DNA of 64,000 nt from Prevotellaceae bacterium UBA4361 (GTDB lineage Bacteria; Bacteroidota; Bacteroidia; Bacteroidales; Bacteroidaceae). The notes below the pieces were generated by a model that was given only the letters and a program-made list of their open reading frames with translations, was not told the origin of the DNA and did no database searches. Position numbers and translations under genes: made by a program. Below are positions 1 to 9,067 of the stretch, piece by piece; position 1 is the stretch's first letter; each line of letters starts with the position of its first letter. Where the stretch lies: positions 1 to 64,000 of the forward strand of contig DGSN01000077.1 of assembly GCA_002393575.1 (NCBI GenBank), read 5' to 3'.

Positions 1-2501
1 GCATTCGAACCGAAACACTTACTATTAGCTTCAACAAGAAGGCCAGCTGTCGTGCCTATATAAGCAGCGTTTTCACCATGAAGAGCTGTGTTGTTAGTCA
101 TAACTGGCACATTGATGTAATAGAGGTTTCCTGTAGTTTGATTATAATTACGCACCTTATAGTTGACAGCCCAGTCAAGACTACCATCCAACAAAAGATC
201 CGAACAAACCAAGTCTTCTTTACCGTCTTCTGTATAATTCATGTTGGCAAAAGTCCACTTGTGCGTCTTATATGGCTTGGTAATCACGTAGAAGTCGGAT
301 TCGATTGAATGATCATCCATCGTCTTAGAAGCGGTAACGATAATGGCACCACCATCACCCACAAAATTACTAACTTCTCCTGTAGTAGAATTTACTGTTG
401 CTGTGAGTCCACCTCTGCCAACTCCACTATATGTTACGCCTGTAATATGTTCCCATTTCTGTACCTTTTGAGTATATGAAGTTTCATTCTCTCCAAGTAC
501 ATGCGACCACTCTGCAAAGCTGATGCCAGGAATGAATGTGAACGAATGAAGCTGATAGGTCACCCAACCCTCACCACCATTTGTTTGTGGCGTATTACCA
601 TAAAGATAATAAGTCTCACCCTTCTCAAGAAAAACATTCGGTGTTTCAACTTCTTGAGAGCTGGAGCTTGGAGCATCTATGGTTACATATGGAGTCCAAG
701 TAGGGACTGGTGGAACATCAACTCTCTCAATAGATTGAATTTGCATGGAAATCCAGTTTACACCACGAGCACCATCACCACATGTTTGCGTCAGAAAATC
801 AATTTTAATGGTTCCATTTGTAACTTTAACATTATCTACATGTATTAATCCACCTTGTATTTCTCCTTCAGAAATAGATTTACCTGATTTAGGTTTTAAC
901 CAGCCTAAGAAAGGGAAATTATTGGTATCCCAATTACATTGACAGCCTATTGCAGCAGGTCCCCAATCAACTTCATTTTCAGAAACAGTTGCATTAGTGT
1001 TAGAGAAGTTACCTCGTCCCTTAATATTTCGACCTTCAGTGAGTCTTGCAAAAGCATAAACATTAACTCTATATGTTCCATTCTCTAAACCACTCACTGT
1101 TTGTGACATTTGTATTTCTCGATCAAAAATTCTATCCCAACTATATTTCTCACGCAATGGCACTACGTCACCATCAGCTGTTGTAACGCTTGGAGCAACA
1201 CCAGGAAGAACCGCAGGAGCTCCCCCCCATGTCTTGTCAACCAAAGAAGTCAAATACTCCGTAGAATTTTTGCGTGCTGGAGCCAAGTCGCTTGCTTTCA
1301 CAATGTAAGCATTATTGTTTGTTCTATTGAAGAAGCCCTTAACGGTCAAATAACCATCAGTTTCTGGTGTAAACGCATAGAAAGAGCCTTGATCTGGCTT
1401 CTGTCTAACGTAATTGTTTTGAGGTTCGTCAGTCATCACAACCTGTCGCCAACCGTCCTCATCAAGAACCGTAGCAACAGGAGTGCTACCAAATTGACCA
1501 TTACCCAAATCATTGTATCTTACCATAGTGGCATTATTAGCATCAGGATTACCAAACGACATGGTGATTTGTGGAACCTGACCTCTCACCACATTTTCCA
1601 GCAACTTACCATTTCCTGTCAACGTGTAAGTGTATTTATTAACGTCGTAGGTAGCATTATCAGCCTTGATAGTCAAACGGTATTGTTCTTGTGCAATCTG
1701 CTGACCATTTCTCTTCACCGTAGCGTAAACATCGCAGACACCACAATTAATGAACATGATATCATTAATTGTTGGATCTAAGAAAGAAGCAATTCTTCCT
1801 CCTTGAACAGGTACGATTTCATAAGTTATGTCATCACCCGTTTGAGTACCCATCAACTTAGGCTCCTCGTAATTCAAACCAATAAACTCTGCTTCATCGG
1901 AAGTAACAATATTACCATTCTTTTCAAAATAGACCGCATCTTCTACTTTTATAGACTTAATTTCCAATTGTCTATCTTCCCAAGCATTACTACTTCCACG
2001 ATAGTTTTGACAAACCATTAATTTTACAAAGCCATTTTCACGTGCTTTATAAGTAACGTATGATAATTCTTTAAAAGAGGAATTTTGTGTATGAACTTCA
2101 TTATAAGAATTATTAAGGGAAGATATTATGCAAGGAGCAGCTTGATTTGAAGATGATTTTGCATAAATAGTAACATTTTGTGCTTTTGTAACAGGAATCA
2201 AAACATAAGCTCCAGAGTTTTGATTTCCCGAAAAAAGTCTAAAGTAACCATTACTTGTAGCATTAACACGAACTTGACCACCACCAAAAAGAAGACTATT
2301 AGCTTCACTAATTCCACTGGAAGCAGCATTCGAAAAATCTCTTTTTGATTCCGAATTACTTTGAGAACTCCAGCCAGAAATTTGATTAATTTGAGCTTGA
2401 TTAGTATTCCATTGTGTGAAATCCCAAGTTCTGTTTTCACCCCATGCACTCCCGACGACTATCGTCAGCAGCACGAAAATAGAAAGTAATTTTTTAAACA
2501 T
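1..2501 (-). CDS. Large secreted protein of unknown function, C-terminus beyond the window
   Basis: One open frame runs without a stop from an ATG at 2501 to base 1, about 833 codons, so the C-terminus lies outside the window. The first residues, MFKKLLSIFVLLTIVVGSAWG, form a typical signal peptide. The mature part starts with a TWDFTQW motif common in secreted Bacteroidales proteins, is rich in Asn, Thr, Gly and aromatic residues, and reads as a series of beta-sandwich modules. I see no enzyme motif and cannot assign a function; a surface adhesin or a glycan-associated protein are the obvious guesses. A possible -7 box TATATTTG lies at 2698-2705 on the minus strand, giving a leader of about 190 nt. 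The frame is certain; the role is not. Confidence 0.8.
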   Translation of the reverse strand, partial: MFKKLLSIFVLLTIVVGSAWGENRTWDFTQWNTNQAQINQISGWSSQSNSESKRDFSNAASSGISEANSLLFGGGQVRVNATSNGYFRLFSGNQNSGAYVLIPVTKAQNVTIYAKSSSNQAAPCIISSLNNSYNEVHTQNSSFKELSYVTYKARENGFVKLMVCQNYRGSSNAWEDRQLEIKSIKVEDAVYFEKNGNIVTSDEAEFIGLNYEEPKLMGTQTGDDITYEIVPVQGGRIASFLDPTINDIMFINCGVCDVYATVKRNGQQIAQEQYRLTIKADNATYDVNKYTYTLTGNGKLLENVVRGQVPQITMSFGNPDANNATMVRYNDLGNGQFGSTPVATVLDEDGWRQVVMTDEPQNNYVRQKPDQGSFYAFTPETDGYLTVKGFFNRTNNNAYIVKASDLAPARKNSTEYLTSLVDKTWGGAPAVLPGVAPSVTTADGDVVPLREKYSWDRIFDREIQMSQTVSGLENGTYRVNVYAFARLTEGRNIKGRGNFSNTNATVSENEVDWGPAAIGCQCNWDTNNFPFLGWLKPKSGKSISEGEIQGGLIHVDNVKVTNGTIKIDFLTQTCGDGARGVNWISMQIQSIERVDVPPVPTWTPYVTIDAPSSSSQEVETPNVFLEKGETYYLYGNTPQTNGGEGWVTYQLHSFTFIPGISFAEWSHVLGENETSYTQKVQKWEHITGVTYSGVGRGGLTATVNSTTGEVSNFVGDGGAIIVTASKTMDDHSIESDFYVITKPYKTHKWTFANMNYTEDGKEDLVCSDLLLDGSLDWAVNYKVRNYNQTTGNLYYINVPVMTNNTALHGENAAYIGTTAGLLVEANSKCFGSN

Positions 2502-2982
2502 ATTTATAACAAATTAGAGATTAGAAAAATTCAAACCGTAAATGAACACAATAGGGAGTTTTTATCTCAATTTGAATCCAAAAACATTCAGCCTTGTCGC
2601 CAAAGCAATTCATTCTCTCATTTAGCAGGATGATGGATTCAACAATCTTTTTTGAACAATTATTTTCTAAAATATGAACAGCGATCTAAATTCGTTGCAA
2701 ATATAGAACATATTTTGCATACAACCATAACAAAACATATAAAATTTATAGAATGATGCGTTTTTAACAAAAAGTGTTCTAAAAACAACAATGTCAATTA
2801 CAAATTATAAAAGAAATGTAACAAAAAATGAGTCAACAAATTTCAAGTTGGCTACGCCAAATTTGGCTACGCAGAGCTGAAGTTTCAGGTTTCAAGAGTT
2901 TCAAGTTTCAGCATTTAAAAGTTCAAAGGGAAAACTCCAATACTCCAAATCTCCGTAGAGATAATGGCATTGGCGAAATGCT

Positions 2983-3092
2983 ATTGGGGATTGACTTCTA
3001 TTCTATTGGGGAATAACTCACGCGCAATTGGGGAATGACTCACGCGCTATAGGGGAATGACTCACGCGCCATTGGGAATTGACTCACGCGCT
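2983..3092. repeat. Five tandem 22-bp units (ATTGGGGAATGACTCACGCG family)
   Basis: Five exactly 22-bp units start at 2983, 3005, 3027, 3049 and 3071. The last four are nearly identical (ATTGGGGAATGACTCACGCG plus two bases); the first has diverged after ATTGGGG. The period is two helical turns, so all units face the same side of the DNA. A related array with CCCCAAT at the same 22-bp spacing lies upstream of dnaK (53627-53721). It has no spacer/repeat alternation, so it is not CRISPR. Confidence 0.85.
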
Positions 3093-3359
3093 CCTTTGAT
3101 TGACCTGCGTCGAGCTAAAGAATCAACTAGTTGCCCGAGGGCTCGTTATCGTTCAAGCGAGGGCTCGGCGTAGCTCAAGCGAGGGCTCGCTTGAAAAACG
3201 CTGAGAGCTCGGAAAAACAGTATAATCGAAGGAAAGCACTAACACAATCAAAGAAAAGCCTCACACCCTATCCTTCTCCAAAGAGCAATGGAAGTAGAAT
3301 AAAGAGTGACTCAACAAATCAGTCAAAAAATAAGTCAACAAATTCACACAAATAAAACA

Positions 3360-3445
3360 CAAATAAGACATTGGCGTTGGCGTTAGCATTAGCGTTGACC
3401 TGCCATCTGGATGGAAAAACTAAAGCCAAAGTTAAAGTAGAATAA
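3360..3445. repeat. Palindromic element with CCATCTGGATGG core
   Basis: Core CCATCTGGATGG at 3403-3414. The left arm is made of GTTGGCGTTAGCATTAGCG words (3369-3400). The right arm is AAAGCCAAAGTTAAAG-like and only partly complementary. The same GTTAGCATTGG words occur around the related core at 26381-26391. It is a member of the window-wide palindrome family. Confidence 0.6.
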
Positions 3446-3497
3446 GAAACAACGATAACGAATTTGTGTACTTTTGTGTGAATTTGTTGACTCGAAA

Positions 3498-3530
3498 TTT
3501 GTTGACTATTTTGTTATTTTTGTAACTTTG
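3498..3530 (+). promoter_or_regulatory. Bacteroidetes-type promoter for the thioesterase gene
   Basis: TTTG at 3498-3501 and TAACTTTG at 3523-3530, spaced 21 bp, match the Bacteroidetes -33/-7 consensus (TTTG ... TAnnTTTG). The start codon at 3565 gives a leader of about 28 nt. Confidence 0.65.
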
Positions 3531-3564
3531 CAGGGAAAAATAAGAAAACAAAAGGAAATAGACC

Positions 3565-3978
3565 ATGGCATTACTGGAAAATCTGAACGAGAATGATAGG
3601 TTTGCCAAGGGGATTGGTGCTCAACTGACGGAGGTGCGCGAAGGATATGCCAAGGCGGAACTCACCGTGAAGGAAGAGCATCTGAATGGTGCTGGGGTGT
3701 GCCAAGGTGGAGTGATTTACACACTTGCAGACTTGGCATTTGCTGCCGTTGCCAACTGTCATGGCACACTGTCGCTGGGCATCAGCAACACCATCACGTT
3801 CTTGAAATCAGCTCAGAAAGGCGAGCATATCACAGCAGAATGCACAGAATTGCTCGACCACCACAAGCTGCCCTACTGCAACATCGAAGTGAAGGACGAA
3901 AAAGGCGAACTGATTGCCGTTGTGACAGGACTCGCCTATCGAATGAAAAGAGATTTCCCATTTGAACAACTCATGTGA
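3565..3978 (+). CDS. PaaI-like hotdog-fold acyl-CoA thioesterase
   Basis: 137 residues, the usual size of single-domain hotdog thioesterases. The family block reads NGAGVCQGGVIYTLADLAFA at residues 41-60: the glycines and the Asp of LAD (Asp56) that places the catalytic water are present. The His of the usual HGG triplet is replaced by Gln47. These enzymes hydrolyse acyl-CoA thioesters in the cytoplasm; PaaI itself acts on phenylacetyl-CoA intermediates, but no phenylacetate genes are nearby, so the substrate is open. The gene has its own promoter (TAACTTTG at 3523) and is followed by an AAGTACAAAGTACAA palindrome before the MATE gene. Family assignment is firm, substrate unknown. Confidence 0.85.
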   Translation: MALLENLNENDRFAKGIGAQLTEVREGYAKAELTVKEEHLNGAGVCQGGVIYTLADLAFAAVANCHGTLSLGISNTITFLKSAQKGEHITAECTELLDHHKLPYCNIEVKDEKGELIAVVTGLAYRMKRDFPFEQLM

Positions 3979-4018
3979 CAAAAAACGAGTCAACAAATGA
4001 ACACAAATAAGCGTGAAG

Positions 4019-4090
4019 AGAAGTACAAAGTACAATTTACAAAGTACAAATTCCGAAGCCTGTACATTGTTCTTTGTACTTTGTACTTAA
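4019..4090. repeat. AAGTACAAAGTACAA inverted repeat
   Basis: The left arm AAGTACAAAGTACAATTTAC and the right arm ending TTTGTACTTTGTACTT are complementary and separated by about 25 nt, just behind the thioesterase stop codon. The same words recur at 6363-6412, 8229-8247, 29870-29900, 31828-31858, 32434-32506, 41203-41235 and 45534-45645. Confidence 0.7.
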
Positions 4091-4134
4091 TAGAGGTTTT
4101 TCACTTTTAACTTTTCACTTTTCAATCAAATAAG

Positions 4135-5508
4135 ATGCCAGCATCTCCTAAAGAACTCGGAACAAAACCCATCGGAAAGCTGCTCATGAACTATGCCATA
4201 CCAGCAGTGGTGGCAATGACAGCATCATCACTCTATAACATCGTTGATAGAATCTTCATCGGACATATCGGTGAGGGAGGTGCAGAAGGAGCACTTGCCC
4301 TTTCTGGTTTGGCAGTCACATTTCCTGTGATGAACCTGTCGGCTGCCTTTGGAGCCATGGTGGGAGTGGGAGGCTCTACCCTCATGTCTGTGAAATTAGG
4401 ACAGCACGACGAAGAAACCGCACAGCACATCTTAGGCAACGTAGTGACCCTGAACATCGTGTTAGGAACACTCTTGGCAGTTGTGGGAATCATCTTTATC
4501 GACCCCCTACTCTATTTCTTCGGAGCCTCCGAACGCTCTATTCCATACGCACGAGAATATATGTTCGTCATCTTGTTAGGCAATGTAGTGACGCATCTCT
4601 ACTTAGGGCTGAACGCTGCCTTGAGAGCCGTGGGGCATCCACATGTAGCCATGATTGCAACAATAGCAACCGTGGCAGTCAATTCCATCCTCGACCCCCT
4701 TTTCATCTTCACATTCAACCTTGGCATACGCGGAGCAGCCATTGCCACCATCCTTGCACAAATCGTAGCACTCACTTACGTCATCATCGTTTTCGCCAAC
4801 CCCAAAGAACCCATCCATTTCGAGCGTGGCATCTACCGACTCAAGAAACGCATCGTCAACAACATACTGAAAATTGGCGTTTCACCCTTCTGTATGCAGC
4901 TTTGCGCTTGCCTTGTCGTCATACTCATCAACAAGGGTTTGCAAACACATGGAGGCGACCTTGCCATTGCAGCCTACGGCATAGTCAATGGCATCACCTT
5001 CCTCTTCGTGATGGTCGTCATGGGCATTTGCCAGGGAATGCAACCCATTGCAGGCTACAACTATGGAGCGCACAAATTCGACCGCGTGAACCTCGTGCTG
5101 AAATACGCCATCATCTATGCCACCATCGTGATGACCATTTCCTTCATCGTATGCGAGTTCTTCCCACACATACCCGTTGGCTTCTTTACCAAAGACGAAC
5201 AATTGACTCAACTATCCATCGAAGGCATGCGACTGATAGTCTTGGTGAGTCCACTCGTCGGCTTCCAAATCGTCACAGGACATTTCTTCCAAAGTATTGG
5301 CATGGCAAAGAAAAGCATATTTCTCTCCGTCAGTCGCCAGCTCCTATTCCTTGTCCCTTTCCTGCTCATCTTTCCCACCATCTGGGGAACCAATGGCGTG
5401 TGGGCAAGCATCACAGCATCCGATGCCGTCACAGTCATCACCGCAGCCGTGATGCTCTATCGCTTCTACCGAACTGGAGGTATCAACAAAACAGAGATAG
5501 ACCTTTAG
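4135..5508 (+). CDS. MATE family multidrug/sodium antiporter
   Basis: 457 residues with 12 predicted membrane helices, the normal MATE length. The N-terminal block with IPAVVAMTASSLYNIVDRIFIGH and the repeated half starting near residue 240 (KIGVSPFCMQLCACLVVILI) show the two six-helix bundles typical of the family. Such proteins in the inner membrane export cationic compounds in exchange for Na+ or H+; the actual substrate cannot be read. No regulator is adjacent. The gene lies 156 bp after the thioesterase, with a palindromic repeat between them, so cotranscription is possible but not evident. The start at 4135 agrees with the family N-terminus (short polar lead, then helix 1). Confidence 0.92.
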   Translation: MPASPKELGTKPIGKLLMNYAIPAVVAMTASSLYNIVDRIFIGHIGEGGAEGALALSGLAVTFPVMNLSAAFGAMVGVGGSTLMSVKLGQHDEETAQHILGNVVTLNIVLGTLLAVVGIIFIDPLLYFFGASERSIPYAREYMFVILLGNVVTHLYLGLNAALRAVGHPHVAMIATIATVAVNSILDPLFIFTFNLGIRGAAIATILAQIVALTYVIIVFANPKEPIHFERGIYRLKKRIVNNILKIGVSPFCMQLCACLVVILINKGLQTHGGDLAIAAYGIVNGITFLFVMVVMGICQGMQPIAGYNYGAHKFDRVNLVLKYAIIYATIVMTISFIVCEFFPHIPVGFFTKDEQLTQLSIEGMRLIVLVSPLVGFQIVTGHFFQSIGMAKKSIFLSVSRQLLFLVPFLLIFPTIWGTNGVWASITASDAVTVITAAVMLYRFYRTGGINKTEIDL

Positions 5509-5571
5509 AATAAATCAGGGATTTTAAGGATAGAAAGGGATTCTTTGGAAAGTAAAAAATGAATAATGAAA

Positions 5572-5690
5572 AAGCCTCACCCCCAACCCCTCTCCAAAAG
5601 GCGAGGGGAGTGGATAGAGAGAGGAAAATAATCCCTTTAAATCCTTAAAATCCTTGATAAAAAACTCAAAAACTAAACACTAAACTATCA
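5572..5690. repeat. G/C-rich and AATCCTTAAAATCC repeat block
   Basis: AAAAGCCTCACCCCCAACCC followed by a GGCGAGGGGAGTGG stretch (5575-5612), then AAATCCTTAAAATCCTTGA (5639-5657) and ACTCAAAAACTAAACACTAA (5665-5684). All these words occur in other gaps of the window. It fills most of the 186-bp gap before the kinase-like gene. Confidence 0.6.
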
Positions 5691-5694
5691 TTAC

Positions 5695-6339
5695 ATGGAA
5701 CACTACGTTATCACCATCGGTCGCGAACTGGGTTCAGGCGGCAAAGCAATAGGAGAACTGATGGCAAAAGAATTGTCCATACCAGTCTATGACCGTCGTC
5801 TGATTCTGATGGCAGCAGAAGAAAACGGATTCGACCCAGCCATCTTCAAGCAAGCAGACGAAACACCCAGCAAGGGACTCATGTCCCAAGTCATTCACTC
5901 ACTGTCTTCACCCTTTGCCGCCTTCAGCAGCCTCTACAGCAACTCCATGTCCAACGAATCTCTTTTCAAGTTGCAATCAGACATCATTCTCCAAAAAGCA
6001 CAAAACGAAGACTGCATCATCGTCGGACGATGCTCCGATTACATTCTCCGCCATCATCCTCGACACGTGAGCATCTTCGTCAGAGGAAACTACGACGACC
6101 GCCTTCGTTTCATCATGCAGCGCGACCATCTCACTCAAGCAGAAGCGAAAGAATTGATTGAGCACACCGATGCCATCCGCTCCGATTACCACAACTTCTA
6201 TTCTGAAACGAACTGGGGAGACAGCAGAGCCTACGATATCTGCATCAACTCCTCACTCTTAGGACTGGAAGGAACGGCAAGAATGCTCACCGAGTTTGTA
6301 AAAGCAGCTTTGGAGATAAAAGTAAAGAGTGAAGAGTGA
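5695..6339 (+). CDS. Cytidylate kinase-like family protein
   Basis: 214 residues. It opens with YVITIGRELGSGGKAIGEL, a nucleotide-binding loop (residues 4-22) of the cytidylate-kinase-like group, and has the lid-like segment with Arg residues near FVRGNYDDRLRFIMQRD (about residues 129-145). Family members of this form are widespread in Bacteroidetes and differ from the housekeeping Cmk, so a nucleoside-monophosphate kinase activity is inferred from the fold only. The C-terminal residues KVKSEE are encoded by a GTAAAGAGTGAAGAGTGAA stretch that belongs to an intergenic repeat family, so the tail may be recently acquired. The start is the first ATG after the repeat block. Confidence 0.8.
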   Translation: MEHYVITIGRELGSGGKAIGELMAKELSIPVYDRRLILMAAEENGFDPAIFKQADETPSKGLMSQVIHSLSSPFAAFSSLYSNSMSNESLFKLQSDIILQKAQNEDCIIVGRCSDYILRHHPRHVSIFVRGNYDDRLRFIMQRDHLTQAEAKELIEHTDAIRSDYHNFYSETNWGDSRAYDICINSSLLGLEGTARMLTEFVKAALEIKVKSEE

Positions 6340-6458
6340 AACGACAAAAGTGTAAAACATCGTAAGGACAAAGTACAATGGACACGATTTGAAACTTGTA
6401 CTTTGTACTTCTCTCCACGCTTCACTATTCACTAAATTGATTCAGGCTGTAATTGAAA
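6340..6458. repeat. AGTACAA inverted repeat between convergent genes
   Basis: GGACAAAGTACAATGG (6372-6380 area) pairs with CTTGTACTTTGTACTT (6396-6411). It lies between the 3' ends of two convergent genes, a position expected for a bidirectional terminator. Confidence 0.55.
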
Positions 6459-7253
6459 TTATTTTTTCCTTTTCACAAAGAATTCATTCCACACTTTCAG
6501 TGCAGAACTTTGGTTGTGTGAAAGGATTTCAGCACTGCGTGTGAAAGACTTGTATTCTCTTTTACGAGTTGGGTCGATACGAGCAAGCACATTCTTGTCC
6601 GTAAACTCAAAAATTTCCAAGTTATAGATGAAGAAGAATGTGTCAACGACAGGCAGGGGCTGTTCCTCGGGATTGCCCACATAATTGCTCATCAGGTCGA
6701 GGTCGAGTGTGCCAATAGCTTCACCACTCAGGGAGAAAAAGCCCATCTGACTGGTTGACATGGCTTCCTCATCCATCTTTTTCTTGTCAACGAGACGGAC
6801 ACGCACAACTTTTCCCACTCCTTCGTCGTCCTGGACTATTTTTCCAAACACGTTTTGACTCACAGGGATGTAGGTGTCGCCATTGTTGAATTTTACTAAG
6901 GAAACACTGCCGGCAGTAGCTTCCATCAATGTGTCGCGCTGGGCAAACCACAAGGTCTGCTTGCCAACATGTATGTTGCAAGGCACGATTGTCTTTTTCT
7001 TGTTGACGAAACCTGTTACCACTTCTGCCACTTGGAAACGACGGTTGATGAATGGCCAGACGCCCGTGGGTATCCATTCGGCATCAGCCCTTCGTGCTTC
7101 TTCCATTTTCTCTTCGTCAGCAGGAAGTAGGACTTGAGCCGAAATGGGAGCGGCTACAAAGAAGAAGACCAATAACAAAAATACGGTCCAACCGTTCTTC
7201 CCAGCAAAGGAAGAGACGGTTGGACTGTCATTCGTTGATATTTTGGATAACAT
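6459..7253 (-). CDS. Exported protein of unknown function
   Basis: 264 residues. A hydrophobic segment at about residues 22-39 (WTVFLLLVFFFVAAPISAQ) ends in a plausible signal peptidase site, so the protein is probably periplasmic or outer-membrane facing. A shorter start is possible because about 20 polar residues precede the signal. The mature part contains FINRRFQVAEVVTGFVNKKK and a FFIYNLEIFEFTDKNVLARI segment; I do not recognise a family. It is 52 bp downstream of the coiled-coil lipoprotein gene on the same strand, so the two are probably one transcript and may act together in the envelope. Function unknown. Confidence 0.75.
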   Translation of the reverse strand: MLSKISTNDSPTVSSFAGKNGWTVFLLLVFFFVAAPISAQVLLPADEEKMEEARRADAEWIPTGVWPFINRRFQVAEVVTGFVNKKKTIVPCNIHVGKQTLWFAQRDTLMEATAGSVSLVKFNNGDTYIPVSQNVFGKIVQDDEGVGKVVRVRLVDKKKMDEEAMSTSQMGFFSLSGEAIGTLDLDLMSNYVGNPEEQPLPVVDTFFFIYNLEIFEFTDKNVLARIDPTRKREYKSFTRSAEILSHNQSSALKVWNEFFVKRKK

Positions 7254-7305
7254 TTTTCAACAAGGGTAAGGGAGAAAAGGAGGAAAAACGCAAATGAAAG
7301 TGAAT

Positions 7306-8157
7306 TTATTTGACGCGAACAACAAGGTATTTGGAAACGCTCCAGAACTTGTTGGGGTCGGTGATGCGCAAGGTGTATTCGCCTTTTGAATCTTTTAACA
7401 ATGTGTAGGAACCTTCTGGGTGCGTGGTAAGCAGCTTGGCAGACTTGGCACCAAAGGGAATGACGGTGGTTTTGCGGATGTCGATTTTTGTGAAATAATC
7501 CTTATCGAAGTCTTCATTCTCAAGCACGTTGCCCGACTTGAGTATCTTGTGCTCCTTCAGTTCCTTGTTTGTACCATAGACATAATAGGCCGTATTCAGC
7601 TGTGCATCCTGGTTCTTTGCAATCTGCGCACGATTCTCGCTTTCTGCCTTCACTTGCTCGTTTTCAGCTTGGAGCTTGGTGACGCTATTGCCAAGCGATT
7701 CTATCTTCACGTCTTTCTCTGCCAACTGAGCACGGAGTTCTTCTATGTCCTTAGTTTTCTGTGTTAGTTGATTCTGCAAGTTCTCAATCATGCTTTTCAA
7801 CTTACCTGAGTTGACAGTTCCTTCGTCAATCTTCTTCTGCAACTGCTCTATCTTTTGATGCTGTTCTTCCAGTGTCTGCTGGATGAAGAGCATGTTGTCC
7901 TGAATATTCAATTTTGCATTACCGCCTTCAAGGTTTTGGTCAAGGGTGTTCACCCTGCCCTCAGCTTCATTGATTTGTGCAAATCCTTCTTGCACTTCAT
8001 TGAGTAGGCCGATGAGTTCGTTGAAATTCTGTTCTTTTTGGTCGATAATGTTTTGAAGCGAATCTTCAGTGACAGAAGACTTTAAACTCTGATTGCCATT
8101 CTGCTGGCATGATGCCAACAATGCAGCACATGAAATCATTAAAAAAATCTTTTTCAT
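7306..8157 (-). CDS. Coiled-coil lipoprotein
   Basis: 283 residues. The lead MKKIFLMISCAALLASCQQN has a lipobox (LLASC, Cys17), so the product is lipidated. Residues about 30-190 are heptad-rich (QEGFAQINEAEGRVNTL, EELRAQLAEKDVKIESL) and predict a long coiled coil; the last 90 residues form a compact domain with YYVYGTNKELKEHKILKSG. This layout is common in Bacteroidetes lipoproteins sometimes annotated as Cbp1-like adhesins. An anchored rod in the periplasm or at the surface is a reasonable inference. It is the first gene of a likely two-gene operon with the exported protein downstream. Confidence 0.8.
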   Translation of the reverse strand: MKKIFLMISCAALLASCQQNGNQSLKSSVTEDSLQNIIDQKEQNFNELIGLLNEVQEGFAQINEAEGRVNTLDQNLEGGNAKLNIQDNMLFIQQTLEEQHQKIEQLQKKIDEGTVNSGKLKSMIENLQNQLTQKTKDIEELRAQLAEKDVKIESLGNSVTKLQAENEQVKAESENRAQIAKNQDAQLNTAYYVYGTNKELKEHKILKSGNVLENEDFDKDYFTKIDIRKTTVIPFGAKSAKLLTTHPEGSYTLLKDSKGEYTLRITDPNKFWSVSKYLVVRVK

Positions 8158-8228
8158 ATTATTGTGAGTTTTTAAGTTTTTAATCAGGAATTAAAAGGAT
8201 TTTTTAGGATTTTCGCTTACTACGTTGT

Positions 8229-8332
8229 TCCTTGTACTTTGTACTTTTTACCATTTCCCCTATGAGGGGAGAGAAATAACCATCAGGGTGACTACTCCCT
8301 CCCTCACAGGGAGGGATGGGTGGGTCTTTTTT
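8229..8332. repeat. Palindromic element with CCATCAGGGTG core and CCCTCCCT hairpin
   Basis: TTGTACTTTGTACTTTT is followed by TCCCCTATGAGGGGAGAG (hairpin), the core CCATCAGGGTG (8280-8290) and CTCCCTCCCTCACAGGGAGG (8-bp stem), then GGGTGGGTCTTTTTTT. The order matches 38028-38100. It lies between the rsmI 3' end and the lipoprotein 5' end; the hairpin plus T-run could terminate rightward transcripts. Confidence 0.65.
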
Positions 8333-9067
8333 TCACTTTTCAATTTCTTTATACTTGTTTTTGGACTTGTTTTTTTCTTTTTGTGGTTTCTCGCCATTAT
8401 TCATGCCTGCAAGAATGATGACAATCTCGCCACGAGGTTCTGTTTCGGTGAAATGGGCTATCACTTCTTTCAGCGTGCCACGCACACTTTCTTCATGCAC
8501 TTTCGATATTTCACGGGCAACACTCACGTGTCGCTCATCTCCGCACACCTCTGCCAGTTGCTGAAGCGTCTTCACAAGACGATAAGGCGATTCATAGAAA
8601 ATCATCGTTCGCTCCTCCGTGCGGAGTGCATCCAAGCGGCTCTGGCGACCTTTTTTCTGAGGCAGAAATCCCTCGAAGCAGAAGCGCTCATCGGGCAGTC
8701 CGCTCGACACCAATGCTGGCACAAAGGCTGTGGCACCAGGCAATGTCTGCACTTCAATGCCGTTGCGTACGCACTCCCTTACCAATAGAAAACCAGGGTC
8801 GCTGATACCCGGAGTACCGGCATCGCTAATCAAAGCTATCGTGTCGCCACCCAGCAATCGTTTTACCACTCCTTCTGTCGTTTGATGCTCATTAAACTTG
8901 TGGTGTGATTGCAATTCGTTCCTGATGTCATAATGGTGCAACAGGACGCTCGACGTGCGAGTGTCTTCAGCCAGAATCAGATCTGCTTCCTTCAGAATCC
9001 GAATGGCACGGAATGTCATATCTTCCATATTGCCAACTGGAGTTGGAACCACATACAGTTTCCCCAT
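8333..9067 (-). CDS. rsmI: 16S rRNA (cytidine-2'-O)-methyltransferase RsmI
   Basis: Tetrapyrrole-methylase fold. The diagnostic RsmI blocks are present: LYVVPTPVGNMEDMTFRA at the N-terminus, LAEDTRTS, ISDAGTPGISDPG and the FEGFLPQKKGR block. RsmI methylates the 2'-OH of C1402 in 16S rRNA with S-adenosylmethionine. I chose the ATG at 9067 because MGKLYVVPTP is the family N-terminus; an upstream ATG at 9112 would add 15 residues unlike the family. This gives 244 residues. The stop codon lies in a GAAAAGTGAAAA word of the intergenic repeat family and the last residues (KNKSKNKYKEIEK) are Lys-rich and low-complexity. A TAACTTTG box (CAAAGTTA at 9135-9142) fits as its -7 element. Confidence 0.93.
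   Translation of the reverse strand: MGKLYVVPTPVGNMEDMTFRAIRILKEADLILAEDTRTSSVLLHHYDIRNELQSHHKFNEHQTTEGVVKRLLGGDTIALISDAGTPGISDPGFLLVRECVRNGIEVQTLPGATAFVPALVSSGLPDERFCFEGFLPQKKGRQSRLDALRTEERTMIFYESPYRLVKTLQQLAEVCGDERHVSVAREISKVHEESVRGTLKEVIAHFTETEPRGEIVIILAGMNNGEKPQKEKNKSKNKYKEIEK

Larger units (their letters stand above)
2502..3564. other. Long intergenic region with several repeat families
   Basis: About 1.06 kb without a convincing gene; short open frames here are repeat-derived. It holds the leader and likely promoter of the left-hand secreted protein (to about 2750), copies of a TTGGCTACGC / GAGCTAAAG / AAGCGAGGGCTCG word family (2850-3210), a 22-bp tandem array (2983-3092), TCAACAAATT words on both strands (3305-3515), and a palindrome around CCATCTGGATGG at 3403-3414. 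A TAACTTTG -7 box for the next gene is at 3523-3530. Confidence 0.7.

Noticed and set aside
2983..3092. Possible CRISPR array
   Set aside because: Units are contiguous 22-mers without spacers of constant length, and no cas genes are in the window.
2828..3355. Two short frames (62 and 74 codons) in the left repeat region
   Set aside because: They read through repeat words and the 22-bp array; no ribosome site or protein-like composition.
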